DNA of 7,905 nt. Origin: Pseudomonadota bacterium. Its GTDB lineage: Bacteria > Pseudomonadota > Alphaproteobacteria > Rhizobiales > Devosiaceae. Shown here in pieces: positions 1-6,322 of this stretch. The stretch is taken from assembly GCA_023428425.1 (NCBI GenBank), contig JAEYYP010000111.1:1-7905 (forward strand). The letters are read 5' to 3'. The translations under genes were made by a program, and so were the position numbers. Position 1 is the first letter of the stretch; each line of letters begins with the position of its first letter. The notes under the pieces are model-generated. The model saw nothing but the letters and a program-made list of their open reading frames with translations. It did no database searches and was not told the DNA's origin.

Positions 1-404
1 CGATCATCCTGATCGTCGCCTGGCAATGGCTGCCCTTCGCTACCCTGATCCTGCTGACCGCCATGCAGGCGCTGAGCGAGGAACAGAAGGAGGCGGCCGA
101 GATGGACGGCGCCAACGTGTTCCGGCGCTTCTGGTACATCATCCTGCCGCACCTTGCCCGGGCGATCACCGTGGTGATCCTGATCCAGACGATCTACCTG
201 CTCGGCGTCTATGCCGAAATCCAGATCACGACGGGTGGCGGACCTGGCTTCGCCAGCACCAACCTGCCCTTCCTCATCTACAACGTGGGCGTTCTGGGCG
301 GGAATATCGGTGCCGGCGCGGCGGGTGGCCTCGTGGCCGTGGTGCTCGCCAACATCGTGGCGATCTTCCTGATGCGGGCGGTGGGGAGGAACCTCGATGC
401 GTGA
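1..404 (+). CDS. Carbohydrate ABC transporter permease, MalF/SmoF type, 3' part
   Basis: This is the C-terminal part of an inner-membrane permease of a CUT1 sugar/polyol importer; the 5' end lies outside the window. The first full codon is at position 3 and the frame ends with TGA at 402-404. The visible part (about 133 residues) starts in a hydrophobic helix and then has the cytoplasmic EAA loop (KEAAEMDGA, then ILPHL), which docks onto the ATPase. Two further hydrophobic stretches follow (AITVVILIQTIYLLGVY, and a Gly/Ala/Val-rich helix near the C-terminus), with the GGGPGFAST loop between them that is common in MalF-type partners. The ATG at 63 is internal and is not the gene start. A MalG-type permease, an ATPase and a mannitol dehydrogenase family gene follow on the same strand, so the likely cargo is a sugar alcohol such as sorbitol or mannitol. 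That cargo is inferred from context, not from this protein. Confidence 0.93.
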   Translation, partial: IILIVAWQWLPFATLILLTAMQALSEEQKEAAEMDGANVFRRFWYIILPHLARAITVVILIQTIYLLGVYAEIQITTGGGPGFASTNLPFLIYNVGVLGGNIGAGAAGGLVAVVLANIVAIFLMRAVGRNLDA

Positions 405-429
405 GTTTGCTGTCGCTGCGTCGCTGCAT

Positions 430-596
430 ACCCCCCTCCTAGCTTCGCTAGGCGCCAAGGCGCCAAGCTCCGCTACCTCCCCCACAAGGGGGGCGGTGGG
501 AGCGCGCTGCTCGCTCGGAGTGAGACACCCCACCGCCCCCCTTGTGGGGGAGGTAGTGGAGCTTGGGCGCAGCCCTAGCGGAGCTAGGAGGGGGGT
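430..596. repeat. Long imperfect inverted repeat between the two permease genes
   Basis: The left arm (430-500) and right arm (529-596) are reverse complements over about 70 bp. There are single mismatches plus one short block of unequal length (around 453-463 against 566-573). The 28-nt centre (501-528) can form its own small stem (CTCGCTC 510-516 with GAGTGAG 518-524). Each arm also contains smaller palindromes: CCTAGC-TTC-GCTAGG at 438-452, GGCGCC-AA-GGCGCC at 451-464, CCCCC-ACAA-GGGGG at 479-491, and their counterparts in the right arm. It fills most of the 225-bp gap between stop 404 and start 630, where this gene pair is usually adjacent. CCTCCCCCACAAGGGGGG-like palindromes recur as intergenic repeats in many alphaproteobacterial genomes, by general recollection. 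A REP/MITE-like dispersed element is the likely identity. It would fold as a very stable RNA hairpin and could attenuate or process the operon mRNA. I see no target-site duplication. Confidence 0.85.
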
Positions 597-629
597 GTTC
601 CCCACCGCACAGATCGAGGGAGAACTCTG

Positions 630-1454
630 ATGGCACGGGCTGTTTCGACGCGCCGCAAGATCACCATGACCGTGCTGGTCTGGCTGGTGGCACTGATCAT
701 GTTCTTCCCGATCCTCTACACCATCATCACCAGCCTGAAGACCGAGGGCGAGGCGGCGGCAGGGTTCTCGATGATCCCGTCGTTCACCTTCGAGAGCTAT
801 GCGCTGGTGCTCGACCAGCAGGACTACTTCCGGCCGTTCTTCAACTCGGTGATCATCTCGATCGGCTCGACGCTGCTGGCGCTGCTGATCGCGGTGCCGG
901 CGGCCTGGGCGATGGCGTTCACGCCGACGCCGCGGACGCGCGACGTGCTGATGTGGATGCTCTCGACCAAGATGATGCCGGCGGCCGGTGTGCTGGTGCC
1001 GATGTACCTGATCTTCCTCAACACGCGCCTCCTCGACACGCTGCACGGGCTCACCATCATCCTGACGCTGGTGAACCTGCCGATCGTGGTGTGGATGCTC
1101 TACACGTACTTCAAGGAAATCCCGGTCGACATTCTCGAGGCGGCGCGCATGGACGGTGCGACGCTGCCCAAGGAACTGCTCTACGTGCTGCTGCCGATGG
1201 CCGTGCCGGGGATCGCCTCGACGCTGCTGCTCAACGTCATCCTCGCCTGGAACGAGGCGTTCTGGACGCTGCGGCTCTCGACCACCAACGCGGCGCCGCT
1301 GACGGCGTTCATCGCGTCGTTCTCTTCGCCGCAAGGCCAGTTTCTCGCCAAGCTGAGTGCCGCATCGGTGCTGGCGATCCTGCCGATCCTGCTGCTGGGC
1401 TGGTTCAGCCAGAAGCAGCTGGTGCGCGGCCTCACCTTCGGCGCCGTCAAATAG
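630..1454 (+). CDS. Carbohydrate ABC transporter permease, MalG/SmoG type
   Basis: This 274-residue protein is the second inner-membrane permease of the CUT1 importer, a usual length for the MalG family. A short basic N-terminus (RAVSTRRK) precedes the first membrane helix (about 12-34). Further hydrophobic segments lie at about 72-97, 105-130, 138-160, 190-212 and 242-262, giving the expected six. The EAA loop is clear: E170-A-A with G176, followed by the LP about 11 residues later. The stretch WMLSTKMMPAAGVLVPMYL closely resembles polyol-transporter permeases of the SmoG/MtlG group as I remember them. The start at 630 is supported by GAGGGAG at 616-622 with 7 nt spacing. The ATPase starts 12 bp after the stop. 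The odd feature is the long inverted repeat upstream, which separates this gene from its partner permease. Assignment to a polyol system is an inference from the neighbouring dehydrogenase. Confidence 0.95.
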   Translation: MARAVSTRRKITMTVLVWLVALIMFFPILYTIITSLKTEGEAAAGFSMIPSFTFESYALVLDQQDYFRPFFNSVIISIGSTLLALLIAVPAAWAMAFTPTPRTRDVLMWMLSTKMMPAAGVLVPMYLIFLNTRLLDTLHGLTIILTLVNLPIVVWMLYTYFKEIPVDILEAARMDGATLPKELLYVLLPMAVPGIASTLLLNVILAWNEAFWTLRLSTTNAAPLTAFIASFSSPQGQFLAKLSAASVLAILPILLLGWFSQKQLVRGLTFGAVK

Positions 1455-1466
1455 GGGATTTGAACG

Positions 1467-2468
1467 ATGGGCTCGATCACACTCGAACACGTCAACAAGA
1501 CGTTCGGCGGCCATCAGGTCATCCCCGATGTCTCACTCGATATCAAGGACGGCGAGTTCGTCGTCTTCGTCGGGCCCTCGGGGTGCGGCAAGTCGACTCT
1601 CCTCCGACTGATAGCCGGCCTCGAGGACACGACCAGCGGGCACATCAAGCTCGACGGCGTGGACGTCACCGACAAGGGGCCGGCGCATCGCGGGCTTGCT
1701 ATGGTGTTCCAGAGCTACGCGCTCTACCCGCACATGACGGTGCGCCAGAACATCGCCTTCCCGCTCAAGATGGCCAATGTCGACAAGGCCGTGGCCGAGC
1801 AGAAGGTGAACGACGCGGCGCGGGTGCTGAACCTGACCGACTACCTCGACCGCAAGCCGCGGGCGCTGTCGGGCGGGCAGCGGCAGCGCGTCGCCATCGG
1901 GCGTGCCATCGTGCGGCAGCCCAAGGCGTTCCTGTTCGACGAGCCGCTCTCCAACCTCGACGCGGCGTTGCGCGTCAACATGCGCATCGAAATCACCGAG
2001 CTGCACCAGCAGCTCAAGACCACCATGGTCTACGTGACGCACGACCAGGTGGAAGCGATGACCATGGCGGACCGCATCGTGGTGCTGAATGCCGGGCGGG
2101 TGGAACAGTTCGGCTCGCCGCTCGAACTCTACAACAAGCCGGCCAACAAGTTCGTCGCGGGATTCATCGGCTCGCCGAAGATGAACTTCATGGACGGTGC
2201 GGCGGCGGCCAAGTACCAGGCGGACTCCATCGGCATGCGCCCCGAGCACATCCGCATCTCGCGCGAGGCGGGGGACTGGAAGGGGCGCGTCGGCGTGGCC
2301 GAGCACCTCGGCTCCGACACGTTCCTTCACGTGCATGTGGAGGGGGCCGGCCTGCAGACGGTGCGGACCGAGGGCGAGAACAACTACAACCCCGGCGACG
2401 AGGTGTGGCTGACGCCCGACCCCAGCCGCATCTACCGCTTCGACCGCGCCGGGCTGGCGCTGCGCTGA
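1467..2468 (+). CDS. Polyol/sugar ABC transporter ATPase, MalK/UgpC/SmoK family
   Basis: This 333-residue cytoplasmic ATPase powers the importer formed with the two upstream permeases. Motifs in order: Walker A GPSGCGKST (36-44), Q-loop in MVFQSYALYPH, ABC signature LSGGQRQR (134-141), Walker B AFLFDEP (154-160), D-loop SNLD (162-165) and H-loop VTHD with H192. The C-terminal third carries the MalK-type TOBE/regulatory domain, including GMRPEHI. MalK and UgpC are usually around 360-370 residues; this shorter form fits the SmoK-like polyol ATPases (about 330). The start follows AGGGGA at 1453-1458 with 8 nt spacing, and that site overlaps the stop of the upstream permease gene, so translation is probably coupled. 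All catalytic residues are present and I see no sign of damage. One ATPase can serve several CUT1 systems in some bacteria, so partner specificity is inferred from the operon. Confidence 0.96.
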   Translation: MGSITLEHVNKTFGGHQVIPDVSLDIKDGEFVVFVGPSGCGKSTLLRLIAGLEDTTSGHIKLDGVDVTDKGPAHRGLAMVFQSYALYPHMTVRQNIAFPLKMANVDKAVAEQKVNDAARVLNLTDYLDRKPRALSGGQRQRVAIGRAIVRQPKAFLFDEPLSNLDAALRVNMRIEITELHQQLKTTMVYVTHDQVEAMTMADRIVVLNAGRVEQFGSPLELYNKPANKFVAGFIGSPKMNFMDGAAAAKYQADSIGMRPEHIRISREAGDWKGRVGVAEHLGSDTFLHVHVEGAGLQTVRTEGENNYNPGDEVWLTPDPSRIYRFDRAGLALR

Positions 2469-2504
2469 GGCTTCCGGTTCTGCCGACTATCGAGGACGAC
2501 TGCC

Positions 2505-3983
2505 ATGCCGATTGAACTCTGCGCCGACGACCTGCCGGAGATCGCCACGAAGGCCAGCGTGCCGCACTACCGGCGCGGATCGCTCACGCCCGGGATCGTG
2601 CATTTCGGGGTGGGCAACTTCCATCGGGCGCACCAGGCGGTGTATCTCGACGACCTGTTCAACCTGGGGCTCGACCATGACTGGGCGCTGGTCGGCGCCG
2701 GAGTGCGGGCCAACGATGCCGACATGCGGAAGAAGCTGCTGGGGCAGGACTGCCTGACCACCGTGGTGGAGCAGGAGGCAGGCGGAACATCGGCACGGGT
2801 GACCGGCGCAATGATCGACTTCCTGCCGGTGGGGGACGTGGCGGCGATCGCGGAAGCGCTGGCGGACCCGCAGGTGCGCATCGTGTCGCTGACGGTGACC
2901 GAGGGCGGCTACTACATCGACCCGGCCTCGCAGAGCTTCGATGCGAGCCACCCCGACATCGTGGCGGACAGCGTGAACCCGAAGGCGCCGAAGACGGTGT
3001 TCGGGCTGATCCTGCTCGGGTTGCAGTTGCGCAGGGAACGCGGGCTGCAGCCATTCACGGTGATGAGCTGCGACAACATTCCCGGCAATGGGCACGTGAC
3101 GGAGAACGCGGTGGCGGGGCTCGCCGAGCTGATCAATCCGGCGCTCGCGGCCTGGGTGCGCGAGGCGGTGGCCTTCCCGAACGGCATGGTCGACCGGATC
3201 ACGCCGGCGACCGGCCAGCGCGAGCGTGATGCACTGACCGAGCAGTTCGGCATTGTCGATGCCTGGCCGGTGTTCTGCGAAGAGTTCAAGCAGTGGGTGC
3301 TGGAGGATAATTTCCCGGCCGGGCGGCCGGCGCTCGAAAAGGTCGGGGTGCAGTTCGTGCCCGACGTGGCGCCGTTCGAGCACATGAAGATCCGCATCTT
3401 GAATGGCGGGCATGCGACGATCGCTTATCCGGCGGGGCTGCTCGACATCCACTTCGTGCACGAGGCTATGGAGCACCCCCTCGTGCGGGCGTTCCTCGAA
3501 AAGGTGGAGCGCGAGGAGATCATCCCCGTGGTGCCGCCGGTTCCGGACACGGACCTCGGGGAATACTACGCGCTGATCGAGCGGCGGTTCAGTAACCCCA
3601 AGATCGGCGACACGATCCAGCGGCTCTGCCTCGACGGATCGAACCGGCAGCCGAAGTTCATCCTGCCGTCGGCAGCGGACCGGTTGGCGGCGGGGCAGGG
3701 GGTCACCGGGCTGGCGCTCGTTTCGGCGCTGTGGGCCCGCTACTGCTACGGCGAGAGCGACAGCGGCAAGGTGATCCCACCGAACGACCCGAGCTGGGAC
3801 CGGCTGACGGGGCTGGCGAAGGCGGCGAAAGACGATCCTGCGCAATGGTTGACGATGTCAGATATCTTCGGGACGCTGGCAAGTAATCCGGCGTATGTCG
3901 CGGCCTTCACCGGGGCGCTGACCTCGCTGTGGGCGCGGGGGACGGCGGCGACGCTGGAGGCGTATCTGGCGGGGACGCTGTAG
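2505..3983 (+). CDS. Mannitol 2-dehydrogenase family protein (polyol dehydrogenase)
   Basis: This 492-residue enzyme belongs to the long-chain mannitol dehydrogenase family, which oxidises sugar alcohols with NAD (D-mannitol to D-fructose; relatives use D-arabinitol, D-sorbitol or reduce fructuronate). The N-terminal Rossmann part has the family hallmark GVGNFHRAHQ at 35-44. The C-terminal catalytic domain has K295, N300 and H303 in KIRILNGGH. These match in spacing and number the catalytic Lys/Asn/His of Pseudomonas fluorescens mannitol 2-dehydrogenase (493 residues). The start at 2505 follows GAGGA (2492-2496) with 8 nt spacing, 36 bp after the ATPase stop, so it is the last gene of the operon. 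It would oxidise in the cytoplasm the polyol imported by the upstream transporter, as MtlK does in the R. sphaeroides smo operon. The exact substrate cannot be read from sequence; mannitol, sorbitol and arabinitol are all plausible. No fructokinase or other polyol gene follows here. Confidence 0.94.
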   Translation: MPIELCADDLPEIATKASVPHYRRGSLTPGIVHFGVGNFHRAHQAVYLDDLFNLGLDHDWALVGAGVRANDADMRKKLLGQDCLTTVVEQEAGGTSARVTGAMIDFLPVGDVAAIAEALADPQVRIVSLTVTEGGYYIDPASQSFDASHPDIVADSVNPKAPKTVFGLILLGLQLRRERGLQPFTVMSCDNIPGNGHVTENAVAGLAELINPALAAWVREAVAFPNGMVDRITPATGQRERDALTEQFGIVDAWPVFCEEFKQWVLEDNFPAGRPALEKVGVQFVPDVAPFEHMKIRILNGGHATIAYPAGLLDIHFVHEAMEHPLVRAFLEKVEREEIIPVVPPVPDTDLGEYYALIERRFSNPKIGDTIQRLCLDGSNRQPKFILPSAADRLAAGQGVTGLALVSALWARYCYGESDSGKVIPPNDPSWDRLTGLAKAAKDDPAQWLTMSDIFGTLASNPAYVAAFTGALTSLWARGTAATLEAYLAGTL

Positions 3984-4000
3984 CGGGCCTCATTCGAAGG

Positions 4001-4112
4001 CCCACCACACGACACTGACGTGTCATCCCGGGCTTGACCCGGGATCCACCTCGACGCCTGTGCTGACTTTGTGGTGGGTCCCGGCTCTTCGGCCGGGATG
4101 ACACGTCAGTGT
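4001..4112. repeat. Nested palindromic repeat between convergent genes
   Basis: Perfect 20-bp outer arms lie at 4012-4031 (ACACTGACGTGTCATC...) and 4093-4112. Inside are two compact hairpins: ATCCCGGG-CTTGA-CCCGGGAT at 4025-4045 and TCCCGGC-TCTTCG-GCCGGGA at 4079-4098. A further pair, CCCACCACA (4001-4009) with TGTGGTGGG (4070-4078), competes with the outer pairing, so alternative folds are possible. TCATCCCGGGCTTGACCCGG-type palindromes are, by general knowledge, dispersed intergenic repeats in many alphaproteobacteria. The element occupies most of the 166-bp gap between the ends of the polyol dehydrogenase gene and the opposing rhmD gene. Confidence 0.85.
4012..4112. terminator. Possible bidirectional terminator formed by the palindromic repeat
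   Basis: Two genes converge on this stretch (stops at 3983 on + and 4150 on -), and the repeat can fold into strong GC-rich hairpins on either transcript. There is no run of T after the stems on either strand, so it is not a textbook intrinsic terminator. The role is inferred from position and structure only. Confidence 0.4.
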
Positions 4113-4149
4113 TTCATTGGGCAACTGCGGCGCTCCGAGTGCGAACAGC

Positions 4150-5334
4150 CTACTCCACGAGTTCCAGCTGGTCGCGGGCGGCGAGAGTCATGCCGAAGCC
4201 GGGGGCGTCGGAGATGCGGAGTTTGCCGTTCTGGGGCATGGCTTCGCCTTCGAACAGGTCGCCGAAGACGGGCATGATCGACTTGCCGTCGGGGCTCGCC
4301 GCCACGTATTCGCAGAAGGCGGGGCCGGTCTGGCTGGCGATGAACTGGTAGGAATATGGGCCGGAGCCGTGCGGCACGACCACCGTATCGTAGGCCGAGG
4401 CGTGGGCGGCGATGCGCAGGGTTTCGGTGAGGCCGCCGACCCACATGACGTCGGGCTGGACGATATCGAGCAGCCGCTCCTCGAGCAGGCGGCGGAAGCC
4501 GTAGCGGGTGTATTCGTGCTCGCCGGTGGTCCACTTTAGGGTGGGGTGTGCGGCCTTGATGAGGCGGAAGCCTTCGACATCCTCGGGGGACAGCACCTCC
4601 TCCCACCAGTGGATGTTCAGCGGCTTGCAGAGTTCGGCGAGGCGGATGGCGTAGTCGGCGGTGAGCGACATGTAGCAATCGACCATCAGCGGGTAGTCGG
4701 GACCGACGCTGTCGCGGTGGCGCTTCAGGAACTCGAAGTTCTTGCGCAGGCCTTCCTCGCCCTCGAAGTGGCTGTGGGGGAGCGGCACCTTGGCGCCCCA
4801 GAAGCCGAGGGCCTTGATCGAGACGGGTTCGGGCGTGGTGCAGTAGAAGGTGATCTCGTCGCGGACCTTGCCGCCGATGAGGTTGTAGACGGGCTCGCCG
4901 CGGACCTTGCCGACGAGGTCCCAGAGCGCGAGGTCGACGGCGGAGATCGCCATGATCGGCAGGCCCTTGCGGCCATAGGGCAGGGACGAGCGGTAGAGCT
5001 GGTCCCAGATCATGTTGATGTTGCGCGCATCCTGCCCGACGATGAAGCGGCGGAAATGGTGGTGGATGAGCCACGCCGCGGGAGCGCCGCCCGAGCCGGT
5101 GGCGACGCCGACCGTGCCGTCCTCGGTCTCGAGTTCGACGACGATGGCACCGAGCACGCCGATGCCCCAGCTCGAGCGCTTCTCGCGATACTGCTCGTAG
5201 CCTGACATCGGGTTGGAGATGAGGGTATCGACCAGCCAGTGCTTCGCCGCGCCGGGCTTGAAATAGGTGCCGGCCTTCTCGGACGGCTTGATGTTGTAGA
5301 CGCGCAGGTCGCGGATGCGGAAGGCGGAGCTCAT
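4150..5334 (-). CDS. rhmD: L-rhamnonate dehydratase (enolase superfamily)
   Basis: This 394-residue enzyme of the mandelate racemase branch of the enolase superfamily probably removes water from L-rhamnonate to give 2-keto-3-deoxy-L-rhamnonate, in the cytoplasm and with Mg2+. The N-terminal capping domain carries KHWLVDTLISNPMSGY (31-46) and GIGVLGAIVVELETEDG (57-73), which closely parallel E. coli RhmD as I recall it. The barrel domain has the expected metal ligands D219 (LMVDCYMS), E245 (HWWEE) and E272 (TTGEHE), followed by D295 (QPDVMWVGG) and the general acid/base H322 (VVPHGSGPYS). Length matches RhmD (about 400). The start shares an ATGA with the stop of the upstream regulator gene, so the two are translationally coupled; AGGA (complement of 5345-5348) lies 10 nt upstream. 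Sister families act on other acid sugars (fuconate, galactonate), so an L-fuconate-like substrate is a lesser alternative. The neighbouring sugar oxidoreductase and CUT2 transporter support a deoxysugar pathway. Confidence 0.9.
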   Translation of the reverse strand: MSSAFRIRDLRVYNIKPSEKAGTYFKPGAAKHWLVDTLISNPMSGYEQYREKRSSWGIGVLGAIVVELETEDGTVGVATGSGGAPAAWLIHHHFRRFIVGQDARNINMIWDQLYRSSLPYGRKGLPIMAISAVDLALWDLVGKVRGEPVYNLIGGKVRDEITFYCTTPEPVSIKALGFWGAKVPLPHSHFEGEEGLRKNFEFLKRHRDSVGPDYPLMVDCYMSLTADYAIRLAELCKPLNIHWWEEVLSPEDVEGFRLIKAAHPTLKWTTGEHEYTRYGFRRLLEERLLDIVQPDVMWVGGLTETLRIAAHASAYDTVVVPHGSGPYSYQFIASQTGPAFCEYVAASPDGKSIMPVFGDLFEGEAMPQNGKLRISDAPGFGMTLAARDQLELVE

Positions 5335-6089
5335 TCGGGCGATTTCCTGGCGTTGGCGACCGACTGGATGGTGGTGTCGCGGACGTGCTCGAGGTGGCTG
5401 CGGTAGCCGGCGGCGGCGGTGTCGCCGTCGCCCGCGAGCAGGGCATCGGCGATGACGATGTGCTGGCCGACGCTCTTCTCGATGACGCCGGGCATTTCGG
5501 AAGCCATGCGGCGGACATCGAGGCCGAGGTCGTAGAGCACCTGGGCGAGAGAGGAGAGCAGCGGGTTGCCGGCGGCGTCGTTGATGGCCTGGTGGAACTC
5601 GATGTCGATGAGCCGGAAAGCGACCGGGTCGTCGTGGAAGGCGCGGCCGTCGACGGCGAGCTTGTGGATGCGCGCGAGCTGCTCGCGCGTGCCGCGCTGC
5701 GCGGCGAGGCGCACCAGTTCGAGATCGACCACGGAACGCGTCTCGAACTGCTGGTGCACGTCGTAGTCGGCGACGCTCAGCATGGTGTTGAAGGGGGCGA
5801 CGAGGCGGCTCGGCGACAGGTCGGTGACGGTGTAGCGACCGCCCTGGCGGCTGGCGAGGACGCCCATCAGGGTCAGCGCCTTCAGGGCCTCGCGCAGCGG
5901 CGGCCGGGAGATGCCGAAGGCGATGGTCATCTGCGCTTCGGTGGGCAGGCGATCGCCGGACTTGAGATTGCCCGACTTGATCATGCCCATGATGCGGGTC
6001 GCGACCTGCTCGGCGATGGGGCGGCGCTCGAGCGTGTAGCCGGCGAGACCGTTGTCCTGAGGGGGCACGAGGGTCGCGGTCCTGGTCAT
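5331..6089 (-). CDS. GntR-family regulator, FadR/FCD subfamily
   Basis: This 252-residue protein is a DNA-binding regulator, probably a repressor that senses a sugar acid. The N-terminal winged helix-turn-helix (about 24-90) shows GDRLPTEAQMTIAFGISRPPLREALKAL in pattern, with recognition-helix residues SRPPLREAL at 61-69. The C-terminal all-helical FCD domain (about 110-245) has the metal/ligand set D162-x3-H166, H210 and H232. I chose ATG at 6089 (MTRT) because GGAG (complement of 6098-6101) sits 8 nt upstream. ATG at 6095 has only 2 nt spacing, and the longest frame (to 6212) adds a low-complexity basic leader unlike the family. Its stop overlaps the rhmD start by 4 bp, so it likely controls its own operon. 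It faces the aldo/keto reductase gene across a region with a strong palindrome that fits the GntR operator pattern. Effector unknown; L-rhamnonate, its keto-deoxy product or a lactone is a guess. Confidence 0.93.
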   Translation of the reverse strand: MTRTATLVPPQDNGLAGYTLERRPIAEQVATRIMGMIKSGNLKSGDRLPTEAQMTIAFGISRPPLREALKALTLMGVLASRQGGRYTVTDLSPSRLVAPFNTMLSVADYDVHQQFETRSVVDLELVRLAAQRGTREQLARIHKLAVDGRAFHDDPVAFRLIDIEFHQAINDAAGNPLLSSLAQVLYDLGLDVRRMASEMPGVIEKSVGQHIVIADALLAGDGDTAAAGYRSHLEHVRDTTIQSVANARKSPE

Positions 6090-6234
6090 GCGCATGGCTC
6101 CGCCGGGCCGCCGACAGGTGGCCGCGAAACATGTGAACCGTGGCGGTAACAGACGCCCGCGGGCATCACCGCTCCTCCCCTTCTCGCCGCTCTTCCGGCG
6201 GCCATCGGACATCAGGAATGGGCGGACGTTCAGG

Positions 6235-6264
6235 ACTTGTCAAACAAATTTTTGTCTGACAAGT
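6235..6264. promoter_or_regulatory. 30-bp near-perfect palindrome, candidate GntR operator
   Basis: The outer 8 bp, ACTTGTCA (6235-6242) and TGACAAGT (6257-6264), are exact reverse complements. The inner ACAAA (6244-6248) and TTTGT (6251-6255) also pair, so 13 of 15 positions match. Nested inside are TTGTCAAACAA (6237-6247) and the exact 11-bp palindrome TTGTCTGACAA (6252-6262), whose centres are 15 bp apart. Both fit the TNGT-N3-ACNA pattern known for FadR-type GntR operators. The site lies in an AT-rich island in otherwise GC-rich DNA between the divergent regulator and aldo/keto reductase genes. TTGACA (complement of 6239-6244), a good -35 for the minus strand, lies within it, but I find no convincing -10. 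Binding by the adjacent GntR protein is an inference. Confidence 0.75.
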
Positions 6265-6280
6265 TGCACGAAAGGACGGA

Positions 6281-6296
6281 GCGGGGCCTACCCCGC
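6281..6296 (+). other. Small hairpin in the leader of the aldo/keto reductase gene
   Basis: GCGGGG (6281-6286) and CCCCGC (6291-6296) pair perfectly around a CCTA loop. It lies between the operator and the strong ribosome binding site GGGAGGA (6309-6315). A role in mRNA stability is possible, but a 6-bp stem in GC-rich DNA may be chance. Confidence 0.3.
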
Positions 6297-6322
6297 CAGG
6301 TCGCCTTTGGGAGGATTTCGCG

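Noticed and set aside
411..428. Tandem 8-bp near-repeat TCGCTGCG/TCGCTGCA just after the first permease gene.
   Set aside because: Only two imperfect units; too short to separate from chance in GC-rich sequence.
430..596. The inverted repeat as an insertion sequence or CRISPR fragment.
   Set aside because: There is no transposase frame, no target-site duplication and no regular repeat-spacer pattern; it is a single hairpin element.
397..636. Short frames on both strands across the inverted repeat at 430-596.
   Set aside because: They are made of the repeat itself, lack a convincing ribosome site tied to a coding pattern and encode no recognisable protein.
563..2515. A 650-codon plus-strand frame across the MalG permease and ATPase genes.
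   Set aside because: It runs out of frame through two clear genes, is low-complexity and rich in Arg/Asp/Gly/His, and has no recognisable domain; high GC suppresses stop codons.
2487..3845. A 452-codon minus-strand frame antisense to the mannitol dehydrogenase gene.
   Set aside because: Composition is typical of a GC-rich shadow frame (Arg/His/Leu-rich, no motifs), while the opposite strand encodes a complete enzyme with catalytic K295, N300 and H303.
4150..6132. A 660-codon open frame on the minus strand that contains all of rhmD plus about 266 extra N-terminal codons.
   Set aside because: The extra part is an off-frame reading of the GntR gene and is an Arg/Pro/His-rich artefact. The real rhmD start is at 5334, where the enolase N-terminal domain begins.
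6096..6212. An N-terminal extension of the GntR protein to an upstream ATG at 6212.
   Set aside because: The extra about 40 residues are basic and low-complexity, unlike the family, and the ATG at 6089 has a properly spaced GGAG.
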